Shown: positions 1 through 11,495 of the stretch, in pieces
Position numbering within the stretch: position 1 is the stretch's first letter
How the letters are laid out: each line of letters begins with the position of its first letter
Assembly (NCBI GenBank): GCA_001574975.1
Contig: KQ965732.1
Location: forward strand, 248,001-312,000
DNA length: 64,000 nucleotides
Source of the DNA: Gonapodya prolifera JEL478
Lineage: Eukaryota; Monoblepharomycota; Monoblepharidomycetes; Monoblepharidales; Gonapodyaceae
Reading direction: 5' to 3'
Notes under the pieces: model-generated
Databases searched by the model: none
What the model saw: only the letters and a program-made list of their open reading frames with translations
Told to the model about the DNA's origin: nothing
Translations under genes and position numbers: made by a program

Positions 1-2
1 TA

Positions 3-263
3 CCAGGCGAATTCACCGTCCCCGGCCGCCACTACGCTCGCCGCTGGGCGCTCTTCTGCCTCTCCATGGGCGTCTCGTCTGTTCTGCTTGCCTTCCATAG
101 CCCATCGGAAGGAAGCCGGGCAGCCGCGTGGGGCTGGGTGATCTACCACGGTACGATGACGGTGCAGCGCGCGGTTGAGCCCAGCAATAGGGCGTTGGGA
201 ATTCCGATTCATTTGGGTCTTGGCGGTGCGTTTGCGGTTGGGTTGGGAACGGGGTGGGTCTGA
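3..263 (+). CDS. C-terminal end of an unrecognised protein (partial)
   Basis: The frame starting at base 3 is open from the left edge to a TGA at 261-263, giving about 86 residues with no stop. It contains an internal Met at 66. The peptide is fairly hydrophobic (stretches such as WALFCLSMGVSSVLLAF, and a Gly-rich end) and could be the end of a small membrane protein. No family is recognised. The gene begins outside the window, so introns and the true 5' end cannot be judged. The next gene on the same strand starts about 200 bases downstream. Confidence 0.4.
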   Translation, partial: PGEFTVPGRHYARRWALFCLSMGVSSVLLAFHSPSEGSRAAAWGWVIYHGTMTVQRAVEPSNRALGIPIHLGLGGAFAVGLGTGWV

Positions 264-466
264 TGCCGATTGTGCGTTGAGGAGGGATGTGGTGGAGGAA
301 GGTATTGGGACTTTATATAATTCAGCTTACTGTAAAAGCACGTTTGGATTCGTAAGAACGTCAGAAAAGAGATGAACCGGCTTGGCCGGGGTTATAAATG
401 AACCATGTAAAAATGAACCTGTACCCCGACAATCCCGATACGTCGTGCCAAGCGACTTCACTTCAC

Positions 467-1994
467 ATGGAATCTAAAGGTTTTCTTCTCTTCGCATTTC
501 GAATCGTGTTACAACTTTAACCCCGTCTGCATCCAAGTCTACAACAACAAGATCTTTCCGCTCCTCGACCTCCCACCCGAGCTTCTCGTCACCATTTCCA
601 CTCTATGGACCACCGATCGACTCGGTCTCCCAACTCACTCAGTTTCGCGAAAAGCCGCGCGCATTCTCCGCGACCCTTCTGCAATCGCCAAACGAGCAGC
701 GCGCAGGTTCGGTGGTTGGACGGGTGCTCTTGCCGCAGAACTTTGGCGACCAGACTTCCCCCAGGCCCAGGATTGGGGAGATGCGCGGTTTAATGCAGAG
801 GTGTCGCTTGAGAGGAGGGAGCGGCGGGACCTGCCCGTTATACGGGAAATCGTGAAGAAGCTGCTTTCCACATCCACGGCCACCCCGTCAGAAGCACAGC
901 CCAAATGGACCAACACACTCTGCATCGCATGTGTCTGGGACGACGACGTCCGTCTCGCCCGTCTCGCGCTGCAGGAGGGTTTTTTCGCTCGCTCCCCGGA
1001 CCAAACCGCGATCCAATGCCGCGAATGGCTGCGCCGCGCGTGCCAATACGGGCGAGAAGGCGTCGTGCACCTCCTCCTCGCCAAATCGGTCGACTTCCGG
1101 GTCTCCGTCGACGACAGCTGGGCCCTTCTGCGCCGCCTGTGCGACGCGGGGACGGTGTTCCGGCTGCAAATGGTGCCGCACCTGTTCAGCAAAGATAAGG
1201 GCGCGCTCGCGACACAAGTCAACACGTTTCTGCGCGTCGCGTGCGAATACGGCGAGGTCGATATGGTCGCGTTCCTGATCGACGAGTGCGGCGCAGACAT
1301 CCATGCCGACGACGATGCCGCCCTCCGTGCGGCGACGGCGGGGCGGAGTCAGGGGCACGTCACTGTCGCTGAGATGCTCGTGGAACGGGGGGCGGATGTC
1401 AATGCGGGCAGTGGACTTGCCCTTGTCCAGGTCATCCGTGGAGGAAACATGCGGCTGGTTCAGCTCTTCCTCGACAACAACCCCGACTTGCGCGCCTACG
1501 GCGGCCCGGCCCTGCTTGCTGCCTGCTGCGTTGATGCGACGATCACGCGGCTCCTCCTCGAACGCGGCGTCAGCCCAAACGCTATGCATCCCCGAAGCGG
1601 GAACTCGGCGCTTTGCCACGTCGTAAGCCGCGGGGCTGAAACGAAGCACCGCATCATCGATAACCCCTTCACGCCCACGCGGCACAAGTTTTGGCTGTCG
1701 TGCGCTCACCCGAGGGACACAGAGGTCCTGGAACTTCTCCTGGAGTACGGGGCTGATATTCATTGGAATCACGATAGGGCTCTGAGAAGAGCAGTGTGGC
1801 ACCATGTGTGCACAGAGGTCGTGGAGCTGCTGTTGGCTCACGGGGCGGATCCGATGGCAGCGGGAGGTGACGCAATAAGGTTAGCCAAGGAGTTGGGGAG
1901 AAGCGAAACGGTTAGAGTTTTGCAAAAAGCAGTGAAGGAGCGACAAGGTGACGTTAAAACTAGGAAACTGTTTGGCCGGATCCGGAAGAAGTAG
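467..1994 (+). CDS. F-box-like / ankyrin-repeat protein
   Basis: Ankyrin-repeat protein of 489 residues. The long exon has no in-frame ATG before the repeats. It is reached by a first exon 467-479 (ATG, four codons plus one base) and a 58-nt intron 480-537 (gttttc...ccaag), which gives MESKVYNNKIFPLLDLPPEL in one frame. The motif IFPLLDLPPELLVTIS resembles the start of an F-box. The rest is ankyrin-like: helices such as REGVVHLLLAKSVDFRV, VTVAEMLVERGADVNAG, MRLVQLFLDNNPDL, ATITRLLLERGVSPNA, TEVLELLLEYGADIHW and CTEVVELLLAHGADPMA follow each other at about 30-35 residues. Such repeats bind proteins; with an F-box the protein could act as a ubiquitin-ligase adaptor, which is inference. It ends tail-to-tail with the next gene. 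The ankyrin part is certain; the first exon and F-box are likely. Confidence 0.8.
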
Positions 1995-2061
1995 CGTAGT
2001 TTAGTTGTATATCAACATTGTAAATACAAAGAGACAAAGCGACGCGTAGAATTTGCATTTC

Positions 2062-3207
2062 TCAATCTCTTCCCAATAACAACCCCTTGACTCCGGCAAC
2101 AAGTGAGGGCCCTCTTCGCAGCAAGCCAACCTTCATTCTCAAAGGCGGTGGTCGCACTCGATCCTCGTCTAGAGTAGTGCTGCTCCCTCTGTCGACGAGC
2201 TCTTGTGCCCCACGATGCTTTTCTTCTGGTTTGAGGTGCGATCCAGAATCATCACCCTTTGATCGATCAGAGGAGTCAGCTGTTCGCGTTGCTGTCGAAA
2301 GAGCGTCCTCCGACTGTGCACTCAATGTTACAGAGCTTGAAAACTGGGTGATAGGTTTGGGTGGGGATCGACGGTTGCTTGTTGTGGTTAACATTGTTAC
2401 CATGCCGGGGCACTTTCCTGCTTCGTCGTCGAAGTCCCACTCTGAGTCGCTCTGAGAAGCACACAGTGACGCAGATCTTGGAGAAGGAAGGTCTTTTCGT
2501 GTTCCGCACGGCTGCAATGTTTCGGGCGGATGAGTCGAGCTGTGACCGTCAACGCTCCAGGCCATTCGCCCCCGACGGCGGGTACCCGCGCAGATTCGTA
2601 AGGCTGACCCGTCCACTATTACGTCGTCGTCCGAGTCAGATGAGTTCCGTCTTTGGTGGCGTGCGACGCGATCCAGAACAGTGCCAACTTTCCGCATGAT
2701 TTTCATTGGCTCCACTTCGTTTTCATTTTCATCACAATCCACCACCTCGCCATTCTCGCCTTGGTTTTGAAGAGGATCACATTCCACAGAGGAGCCAATA
2801 TGGCTGGTAAGGACGAACTCGGAGAACGAGACTCTGCGATTGGCATGGGCCGGTTTCGAGAGGGATGGGCTTCCATCCATGTCTTGAAGTGATTTCTGCC
2901 ACCTCACATTGACATCGCCAAGGCTCGACCGGCGAGGTCGAATGTCTCTGGAATTCTTGGGGAAATTTCGACCGGCCACTGCTCTCCCCCCCAATTGAGA
3001 CTGAGATCTGCACGCAGGAGGAGATATTTTCCCCGGAACCAATTTCCTTTCATGCTTTGGCATCTTGGATCTGTTGATGGCTGCACCGAGCTCCGGTGTG
3101 CTCCGGGATGCCGATCGTCGATGGCAAGAGAGATTGGGAGAGCCATCTTCAAAAGAAGGCTCTTCTGGGAGAGATGGGAGGGGAATCGAAAGTGATCGTG
3201 GTCTCAT
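2062..3207 (-). CDS. Disordered protein with RVSF (PP1-docking-like) motif
   Basis: Single-exon frame of 381 residues starting at an ATG (3207). It is not a recognised family. The composition is that of a disordered regulatory protein: many Ser, Arg, Asp and Pro, an acidic stretch (DCDENENEVEP), a Ser/Asp run (RRNSSDSDDDV) and no membrane segment. Near residue 120 the sequence NRRVSFSEF contains RVSF, a canonical form of the RVxF docking motif for protein phosphatase 1; the serine inside it lies in a basic context and could be phosphorylated. Several RRxS sites (HRRSAS, PRRSS) look like basophilic kinase sites. Its 3' end lies 67 bases from the ankyrin gene, and its 5' end is about 130 bases from the end of CFAP57. 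The length of the open frame supports a gene; the function is unknown. Confidence 0.6.
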   Translation of the reverse strand: MRPRSLSIPLPSLPEEPSFEDGSPNLSCHRRSASRSTPELGAAINRSKMPKHERKLVPGKISPPACRSQSQLGGRAVAGRNFPKNSRDIRPRRSSLGDVNVRWQKSLQDMDGSPSLSKPAHANRRVSFSEFVLTSHIGSSVECDPLQNQGENGEVVDCDENENEVEPMKIMRKVGTVLDRVARHQRRNSSDSDDDVIVDGSALRICAGTRRRGRMAWSVDGHSSTHPPETLQPCGTRKDLPSPRSASLCASQSDSEWDFDDEAGKCPGMVTMLTTTSNRRSPPKPITQFSSSVTLSAQSEDALSTATRTADSSDRSKGDDSGSHLKPEEKHRGAQELVDRGSSTTLDEDRVRPPPLRMKVGLLRRGPSLVAGVKGLLLGRD

Positions 3208-3336
3208 TGGATTGAATTGTCATGCGGGATCAAACCACTCAGGCAAGACAAGATCAACTCAAAACATACATAACAGATGAACATGAAATGAATTTATCCA
3301 ATATACGAACTAAACTACGAGTGTCACATCTACCAC

Positions 3337-6300
3337 CTATAAGGCTGGCAGTTTGAGCAGTGAACCAGCGACCCCCATTATTGTTCGCGAGTCCGGTGAC
3401 GGACTCCTCGTCTCCCTGGGCACACCCACTCTCGTCCCAGGCGCCACCTTATCCACGCTTTTCATTACTTCAGCGTCCGTTGAAAGTCCGTTCACTCGGT
3501 AGCTTGTCCGGAACAGTATCCTGCGTGCTCTCTCCCGCGCATTCTCGAGAGCCCGTTCTGCGGACGACTCGAGGGGTCGAATAGAAGAGAGCTCCTCTCG
3601 CAGTGGTTTGACAGCTCTGTGAATGCAATAGTCTTGTTAATTTATGGCCCTGCCACAGCGGAATGATTTAGTGTGACTCGCCTCAAGAGTTCAACATTTT
3701 CATTAATGGTCTTTCGATTATTCTCAATGTCCACGTTCTGTCCCTCGAGAAATTCATGATCGTGAGCCGAGATTTCATGGCGCAAGAAAGACAGCTGTCG
3801 ATCGACTTCCTCTCGGGCGCATTGCTCCATGAGCGGCTCTGAACTTGGTTTGCTAACTTCTGTCACACCTCCTGGAGCTACGAGACACCAAGTCTTATAC
3901 ATTCGATCTGCGATTTTCTAAAACAAGTCAAGGCGTATGTCAGTCAAAGCACATAACACGGTGCAAGATGAGGCCTTACACGAGTCCGTTTAATATCGCT
4001 TCTGACAGCTGCATCTAACAGAGAAATTGCTTCTTCCTTGAACCTAGTTTGCTTGCATTCCCATGAGAGCTTGCGCCGTTTCTCATGCTTTTTCTTTTCA
4101 ATCGCATCGTTCAATTGTTGGCTTAGCTTCACCTTCGAAGCCTGTCCCATTTGCAGTGCATCATCCGTTCTAGAAAGGTCCACCCCTACTTCATTGATTT
4201 GGTTGGCAGCTGCTTCCGTTTCAACTGCTCGAGGTTCGATGTTACCCTTGATCTCCTTGATCTTGAAATCCAGCACGAACTTCCACTTCTCAAGTTCTGC
4301 GTTCTTTTTCTTCAACTCATATATCCGCCTTTCAATTTCGTCAATTTGCTGATCCCGAAGCTGAAGCTCTCTATTGGCCTCAGCCAGTCTCTCGCGAACC
4401 TTGCGAAGCTGATCTTCAGCTCGACGCTTTTCTTCGAGAGCCTTCGTCTTATCAGACAGAAGAGAAGTGATTTCGTCTTGAAGCGCGAGCATCTTTTTCC
4501 GGAAGATACCTGTTTCCGACCTTAACCGGATCGCCATGTCCTTTTCCGCAGCAATATCCCGGTCAAACTTCAATCGCATGGCTTTCAACTCAGATTCATT
4601 ATCGCGCGAGTCTTGTAAAAGTTCTTCTCGTTGCTCTTGTAGGGAAATCGCGAGGTCATCTCGTATTTTTTCGACTTCTTCTCCTTTTCCCTGCAACCTT
4701 TGCTCCCAGATCGTTGTCATGGTCTCAACTTCTTTATCAAAGCGCTTGTTTTGCTCCAGCAGAGCATTGTCTTGGGTGATTTTCGTTTCTCGCAGTACTT
4801 GTTCTGCTCGTTCCGTGTTGCCCACTTCGGTATAGAACACCGAACTTCCATCGTGTTCGATCTCCTGTTGTCAAGGGTTCATGGTACACATCAAACACCA
4901 AATAAAACGTTAAGGAGAAACTCACAGTTACTTTTGATTTGTGCCTCTCCACCTCCCTGTCCAATTCCATGTCGGCTCCAACCTTTTCCTCCACACAAGT
5001 CGATCCAAGTAGCTCTACTTCACCTTTTAAGGAGGTTATTTGCTCCAGGTAAGCGTCAGTAATCTCTTTGACTTTCTGGTTGAATTCGACTTCCCGAACT
5101 CGAAGTTGGTAGTCCCGATCCAACTTCAGTTCTTCAAGACGAAGTTTCGTGTCGGCCAGTACTCCAATACGATCATCAAGTTCGGCACGCGATAGGAGAG
5201 CCTCAAAACAAAAACAGACATCAAATGAAGAAGAAGGTGTCCAAAACAACAATTACCCACTTCATCCCCATATGTCCATTCCTTTTCTTTCAAGCTGTAT
5301 TTGGAGCGCCCGTCTACGACGTTAAAAATGAAGAGACATCCATCGTCGCCGACAGAAAACAGATAACGATCATCCCAAGACATTTTCAGTCGTGAAACAG
5401 GGCCTGAGTGGACTTGGTGCTCCACAAACTCTCCGGTACGCCTAGGAATGGTAACAGATCCGGAATCGTCCTTGGAATCTTCAAAAACTTCATCTTCGAA
5501 GGGGAATCTGTACGATCTAATGGTTCCGGCGTTGGTTCCGACAATCATACTTGTGCCCGACTGGGAAATCACGAGCTGAGACGGCGGGATGTCACCAACT
5601 ATTTCTCGGACGATCTGCATATCTGCTATTTCCTGTAGTAAGGAGGTATCAGCGATCAATGAGACGTCACCGAATGGATTGAAGGACGACTAACTCTTAT
5701 CATTCGGTCAGTTGCAACCCCAAAGACATGTGCCCATCTGGGTGGTCCTGCCGCGCGATCCTGATCATTGGAAGAGTCATTGTGAGGATCGTCTGATAGC
5801 GCAGCCTTGGCAGCTAAAGTGTTCAACTCAGCAGCTGCTGGGGATTGGGGTCTTATTTTGGGCGGGGCCACTGAAGGGGGCGCAACCACCACATTGATCC
5901 ATTGAGCACCTTTGATGATAAGCTCCCCGATTCTTCTCGCAGACTTCCACTCCCAGCCGTAAATGACACCGTCGGTTCCAGCGGTAATCAAAAAGCGGTC
6001 ATCCGCCGCAAATGCGATTGATTTTACTTTTCCCGAGTGGCCACGAAAGGAGGAAAGCCGAGCCCAGCTCCACGCATCGTGCACTTGAACGGTGCTCGGG
6101 CTGGTGCCATAAGCTATAGCGAGAAATTGTCCGCCCGGACTGAAAACACACTCCCGGCAGGAGCGCACCGCAATTTCATGAACCTGCCTCAGATCGTCCA
6201 CGGTGACTGCCAAAACACGGACCCTATCCATGAAAGCTACGGCCATGTACATTCCCGATGGATGGAGGGCAACGCAGAGCGCTTCGTCCGCAAACTTCCG

Positions 6301-8354
6301 TGTTATTACAGGTGCGTAGGGCTCAACGTAATTCCAGACGCGAATGGTGCGATCTCCCGAGGAGGTAGCAACCAGAGGTTTGCGAAGAGATATCGAAAAG
6401 GAGTTGATTGCTTGCCCGTGATTTGGCAAGTGAAAGGATGGTTTTGGGGTGGAAGCAAGACCGGCGGACCTCATTCTACCAGCTTCGAAAAGTAGTGTGT
6501 CCTCCTCTTCAGCAGCTGTACCAGATCTCGAGTGCTGCACCTCCCTCCGAGTCACTGGAAGGACTTCGAAACCTTTCACATTGTTATCGGCAAGGCAACA
6601 GACCACTTGCAAGCCATCCTTCGTTATGCAAATGTCAGTGACCGGCGAAGGCAAACTCCCCTCTTCATGAACCGACCACGTGCGAGTTGGATGCACGGAT
6701 GAGAAATCCAAAAGATCACCGGTCTCTACGGGAGCCTTGGGTGCACTCGCAGATATCAATTCGGCACCTACAACCTGATCCGGAATAATTTCGCCCGGTG
6801 CGAAGGGTGCAACATGAATGAGTACAGGCGTCTGAGGCTTTAGATTCCAGTCCCAGAGTGTTATAACACCAGTCGCAGAACCAGTAGCAAAACCGGTTGG
6901 ATGTCCAGTAGTAGTGTGCACAGGTTGGGTCAACTCAATGACCTTGACAATCGTGGGATGCGGAACAGGAGATGAAGGATGCGGTAGAGAAATGATATAA
7001 AGTTGGCACTTCGAGGTTGTGACTAAGAGGGCGCGCCGAGAGGGGTGCCAAGAGTGAGAAAGAAATGCCTGCAATCCGAGACAACAGATTGTCAATGGAA
7101 AGACCCATCGCTGGTTCCTTTACCAAGCCTACCGTTCCAGACTGCTCAATACCCTCAATTCGAATGACTTTGAAGCCGCCTTGTGCTTCCAGCTTGAGAA
7201 TCCTAAATATGTTGGGGCCTGTGACCGCCAACATGCTGACATCGAGTGGATTCATACTGACTTTAGTGACCGAGGGACCAACAACATCATGGGTAGCAGC
7301 GCTGCTTCCAGGACCAAGGCCGCCTCCCCGCTTATTGCCAGAAGGACCATCCTTCGAAGTTGAGGTCACATCCTTGGATGGGTTGGATAACTGCTGATCA
7401 GCTGAAGGCGGTCCTTCCAAGGAGCTGTTTGCCACAACATGGTCCCAATCGGTTAAGGAAATGTCTTCGGCAGTGGCAACCGCCAAGAGCTTTCCAGAAT
7501 CCACGGACCATGCACACACCCTCCAATCCGGTGTGCCAGTCGCCGCTACCACCACCTTGTTGTCGGCGGACATGCACACTGAAATAAATTCCCGCCCAAC
7601 AATCATGCCCTCAAGAGGCTGTATAGTCCGACGATGGCGCATGGTTTGCAAATCGAATATGAGGATTGAAGGAGGAAGCGGATTGCCGGAGGAGCGCAAG
7701 CGCGTTCGTGTTGCGATCGCGACGTACCGATTGTTCGAGGAGACAAATGTGGCTGTGATGCCATCCATCAGCGCTTCACTCATGTTGGAGCGCGCGGCGG
7801 CGGCGGCGGTGGCAGCAGCTTTCTGAGCATCCGGTGTCTTTGCGTGATCTCCCATTCTTTCAGGAGCATCAGTAGTTTCGCGCAGCGCACTGCTCTGTTT
7901 TGTCATAGATTCGCGAGCTTCACCAGCCGAACCAGACGTCGAATCCTGGTTTCCTTCTGCTTCTCGAGATTCATTCGAAGTAGCATCCTCTTTTCTAGGT
8001 GGTGACGCAGGAGCACCTTGCGACGAAAAGGCGAGACTGAGGGGCAAAAATGACTGCTTCTTTGCGGTGATGTGATTGAGGACGAGGTTGGACCCGACCG
8101 GGTAGAGGAGTGAGGTTCCGGAGAGAAAGTCTTCGATGAGGTGGATCTTTGGAGATAAGACATTGAAATTTAGGCCAAAGACATGTCTGTCCAATTCCGC
8201 AAAGGTCGGGTGATGGTGGATTCAATGAAATCGAATGAGGTGAAGTCAGTCCGATCGAAGCCCAATGAACCCCGGAGAGTAGAAGAGGAACCGTCATCAA
8301 AACAAACCTGTGGATAATGGCAGCAATCTTCCGATCCCCAGAAAGCGATGGCAT
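3337..8354 (-). CDS. CFAP57: Cilia- and flagella-associated protein 57 (WD40 + coiled coil)
   Basis: Orthologue of CFAP57/WDR65, an axonemal protein of motile cilia linked to inner dynein arm attachment. Exon 1 is 8308-8354 (MPSLSGDRKIAAIIHR); a 121-nt intron 8187-8307 joins in phase 2 to exon 2, giving RHVFGLNFNVLSPKIHLIED, the typical start of the family. The N-terminal half (to about 5260) is WD40-type, for example SGDRTIRVWNYVEPYAP, IAFAADDRFLITAGTDGVIYGWEW and DDRYLFSVGDDGCLFIF. The C-terminal half (about 5250-3337) is a long charged coiled coil (for example EEKRRAEDQLRKVRERLAE), as in the family. The last exon ends with TAG at 3337-3339. At least eight short introns are visible; not every junction was fixed. 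A low-complexity Ser/Ala-rich insert lies near residue 60. The gene implies that this fungus makes a flagellum. It is divergent from a bZIP gene. Confidence 0.9.
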
Positions 8355-8725
8355 CGCTGCGGGAACTCAACGTCGGGGCTGTGACCGGGTAAACTTCGGG
8401 GGATAAACTTCTGGGCCGACAAACAACCCACGTCAGGGTGCGGGGAACTCTCCCTTCCCCCAACCAACCCCTCCCGGACATCCCTCCCAGGCGAATTCCT
8501 GATAAATAAAGCGGTGGGGGTAATTCGACGCAATCAGCTAAAATGTTGAGTTGAAGTCACATGCTCAGACTTAGTGTGTTGAGACTTTCAAACTTCTGTC
8601 GCTATTATAAATTTGTGATATGCTAATCCTTGGGAGTTGGGTTGACGAAGGTACCGACTCAACGTAATTATTAGTGGCACCTGCCACCCACACCTTGCAG
8701 GGGTCCGAATTTCCTGCCTTCTGAC
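8355..8725. promoter_or_regulatory. Divergent intergenic region CFAP57 / bZIP
   Basis: These 371 bases separate the start codons of two genes transcribed away from each other, so both promoters must lie here or inside the 5' UTRs. The part near CFAP57 is GC-rich; the part near the bZIP start is AT-richer (around 8590-8625). No clear TATA box or known operator was identified. Confidence 0.4.
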
Positions 8726-11355
8726 ATGAAGCGGCACAGAGGGGACGTGACAGTCGACGAAGACGAAGACGATGAGGAGGCGGACTCACTGCAGATGGAG
8801 GAAGAGCAAGGTGGGACGATGTGCGATCAAGCGCTTGTCAAACCCTCAACATGTTTCAACAGACCCGGACGACAAATCGAGGTTTTCGAAAAAGGTAGGC
8901 AAAGTAGTGGCATTCTTTTGCGAGACGAATCGCTCAATGAGACGCAGGGGAAAAGCGACATGTACTCGGTCGATGAGGATTCTCGAAGGAGGTTGGTTTC
9001 TGTTCATGCGTCTTCTAGGTCTTTGCCTTGAGCTTGCCATCTATGCCAGACTCCAAAATCGACGAGCTCAGAAGGCATGGCGTGAGCGCAAGGAGCAGCT
9101 GCTAGTGACCTTGAGGGACCAAGTGAAACGATTAACGGATGAAAACGCTCAGCTCTCGTCCAGGAATAGAATGCTTACTGAAGGTAGGTGTACTGACAAT
9201 TTCGCGGGTGATGACAGAACTCCAGCGTTGTTGACAACCTCTTACCGCCACGTGCTTGCTGTTGGAACGGAAGCCGTGTCAACATTACAAACGGAGATCC
9301 GGGTGCTTCGTGAAGTAAAAGTTGAAGACCGCCCGAAACCAGTGAGAGAAGGTGGGTGCTTAGAAGGGATGCTTGCCGGGGATGTGCCCTTCTCATTTTC
9401 TGTCCCTAGAACCGTCACGACCGTCATCGAACGATCCATTTTGCGGCTTAAGCTCAGAGTCACTAGGAATTAACAGCGTTGACAAGCCCACCAAGATTCT
9501 GCTCGTCGGCCACCAAGATATTGAAAGAGTTCTGTCCTTGCTCCACGGTCGCGCGGCAGACGTCACATCGCCCACGGACGGGGCGCATCTACTCAACGGA
9601 GCCAAATTGCATGTAGAACGCGGAAGTGGATCGCGACAATCATTTGAATTAGCTCAGCTCAACGAGGGACACTATAACGGATTGGCTCGCGATGTTCAGA
9701 ACGGGCCAATGCTATCCAACAAACGACCTGCCTCATCCGTTACGGGTGATGTGTATCGGAGCACGCCGTCCCCGGGCTACCGAAGTGTTCCGGTGGACGA
9801 ACGTTCCCCGACGTCATTATCGTCACCCGCCTCCCATCCCTCCCCTGCGTCAATCGCCTCAGGCGTGTCGCACATATCTGCCGATGCGCTCGCAAACGTG
9901 TCGACTGACCTGATCGGCCTCGGCAACTCGAGGAAGCAGGCCACTCTGGCACCGCCTGTCAGCCAGAGTGCAGTGCCTACGTGGACCTTTAGCACATCTC
10001 CACGGGTCAACATCGCACCTCCCGCTCCAGAAGTGAATCATGCCGATAAAATTAGATCAGGAACTTTGGAGCATGTCGCCTCGGGCTCTTTCGTCACTCA
10101 CCAATCATCATCCGTCCTTCAAAGTCAGTTGCAACCTCGACAACCAGGGATGCCTCCAACCGCTGCATCGGCAACCGCTCAGCTTGCCGGATTTCACATG
10201 CCCCCTCCTTCCGCAGGGGATCTCCGTGTGCTGGTTTGTTTTCGAACCACAGTCTCTTGGATGGACACCCCTCTTATGCCATGCCTTGCAGCAATCCGCT
10301 CCAGTCTCTCGGACGCCAACCAGTGCGACCTCCCCTCATCCTCATTTTCCTTCTCCTCAACCTGTAAATACCACCTTTTCTCCGATGCCACCCAAACAGC
10401 CGAAAGGTGCTCCCATTCCAGTGTACAACCACGACCACATTGACAGGCAAGTTAACTCCTTATTCTGATCGTCTGACGCCTAATTGGAGTTACACGTGGT
10501 TTTTCCAAACCAGGAAGTACGACTATTCGCAGTTCCCACCTTGGTCAACGTTTGATCCTGTGGTACGGGACATGTTTGATTACCTCTCAGTTCAAGTGGC
10601 CACTCCCGAGGTTGTAGCCACGATCAACCCTGGTCAAACTCAAGCATTGGAATATGCTTGGGGGCTTGGGCAAGGGGTGCTCCCGCTACCTCCCAAGATT
10701 GACACAAGCAGTCCTCCGGGCATGGGATATAGTTCTACGCCCTTTGACGTTGTGAACCACAATACTCTTTCAGTTCCGCTTGCTTTGGATTTGATGGATA
10801 GAATGGAGTGAGCACCACTGGCTTTTCTTCGTTCGAATTCATTTGCAAACCAAATCAACGTTACGCAAAGTCCCCGACAACTGTATATACCCCAGCCGAT
10901 GGCTGACATATTCCTTGAAGGCGATTTCGGTGCACGGTTGGAGACTGCATGTCCTTGTCCTGTTCTCAAAGCGAAATTTTTGTACATACGGGAGTATTTG
11001 CTAGGTAGTGCAAATGCCGACCGACTGAACCTTAGAGAGGTAAGTTTGTCTTGTGGTTTTTGTTTGCAGGTGTATTCTCACGCCAACACCTCAGGAAAGC
11101 GTACTGTGTGACCTGTTATCTCGCAAAAGGGATATCCTTGACGTTGGGGCGATACGGGACTTCAACGCTCTTGCTGCGGTTGCCGCGGGAAACGCGGGCA
11201 CGTCGCAAGTTGGACCCGATCGACTTTCAGGATGGGCCAACGCCCCTCTTGCTCGAGAAGTTTTGCTCCCACTCATGCGCCAAGTTTTGGCCGAGTTGCT
11301 TCAGGGAGAGGGCTACGAGGTCATGGCGCTCTTTGGCAAACTCTTTCCCTCGTAA
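8726..11355 (+). CDS. bZIP transcription factor, nine exons
   Basis: Nuclear DNA-binding regulator, predicted 698 residues. Exons chosen by phase and splice signals: 8726-8810, 8863-8894, 9033-9183, 9226-9351, 9410-10233, 10292-10446, 10514-10807, 10871-11039, 11095-11355; their sum is an exact multiple of three. Exon 1 codes an acidic start (VDEDEDDEEADS). Exon 3 carries the basic region LQNRRAQKAWRERKEQ followed by a leucine-zipper-like heptad series (LRDQVKRLTDENAQL). The QNRRAQKAWRERK core resembles the Yap/Pap1-type basic region, although other fungal bZIP subfamilies share it. Exon 5 is Ser/Pro-rich and disordered. The C-terminal exons hold a conserved-looking domain (FPPWSTFDPVVRDMFDYL, CPVLKAKFLYIREYLLG) that is not recognised. 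Intron 10447-10513 uses GC-AG. The start of exon 3 is the least certain junction. Target genes cannot be inferred. Confidence 0.8.
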
Positions 11356-11495
11356 ATTCACACCAGCTGCACAGCATTAACTCTAACGTCAACGCGGGGG
11401 AGTGGACTGGTCGTGGTCTCAATTCACACTGACCATTTTGTCATATACCATAATTGATTTGCAGAAAATAAAACACTGTGTCACACGTAGTAGCA

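Noticed and set aside
888-1841. A 317-codon open frame antisense to the ankyrin gene
   Set aside because: It mirrors the GC-rich codon pattern of the ankyrin repeats on the other strand and has no recognisable content; the sense frame has clear repeats.
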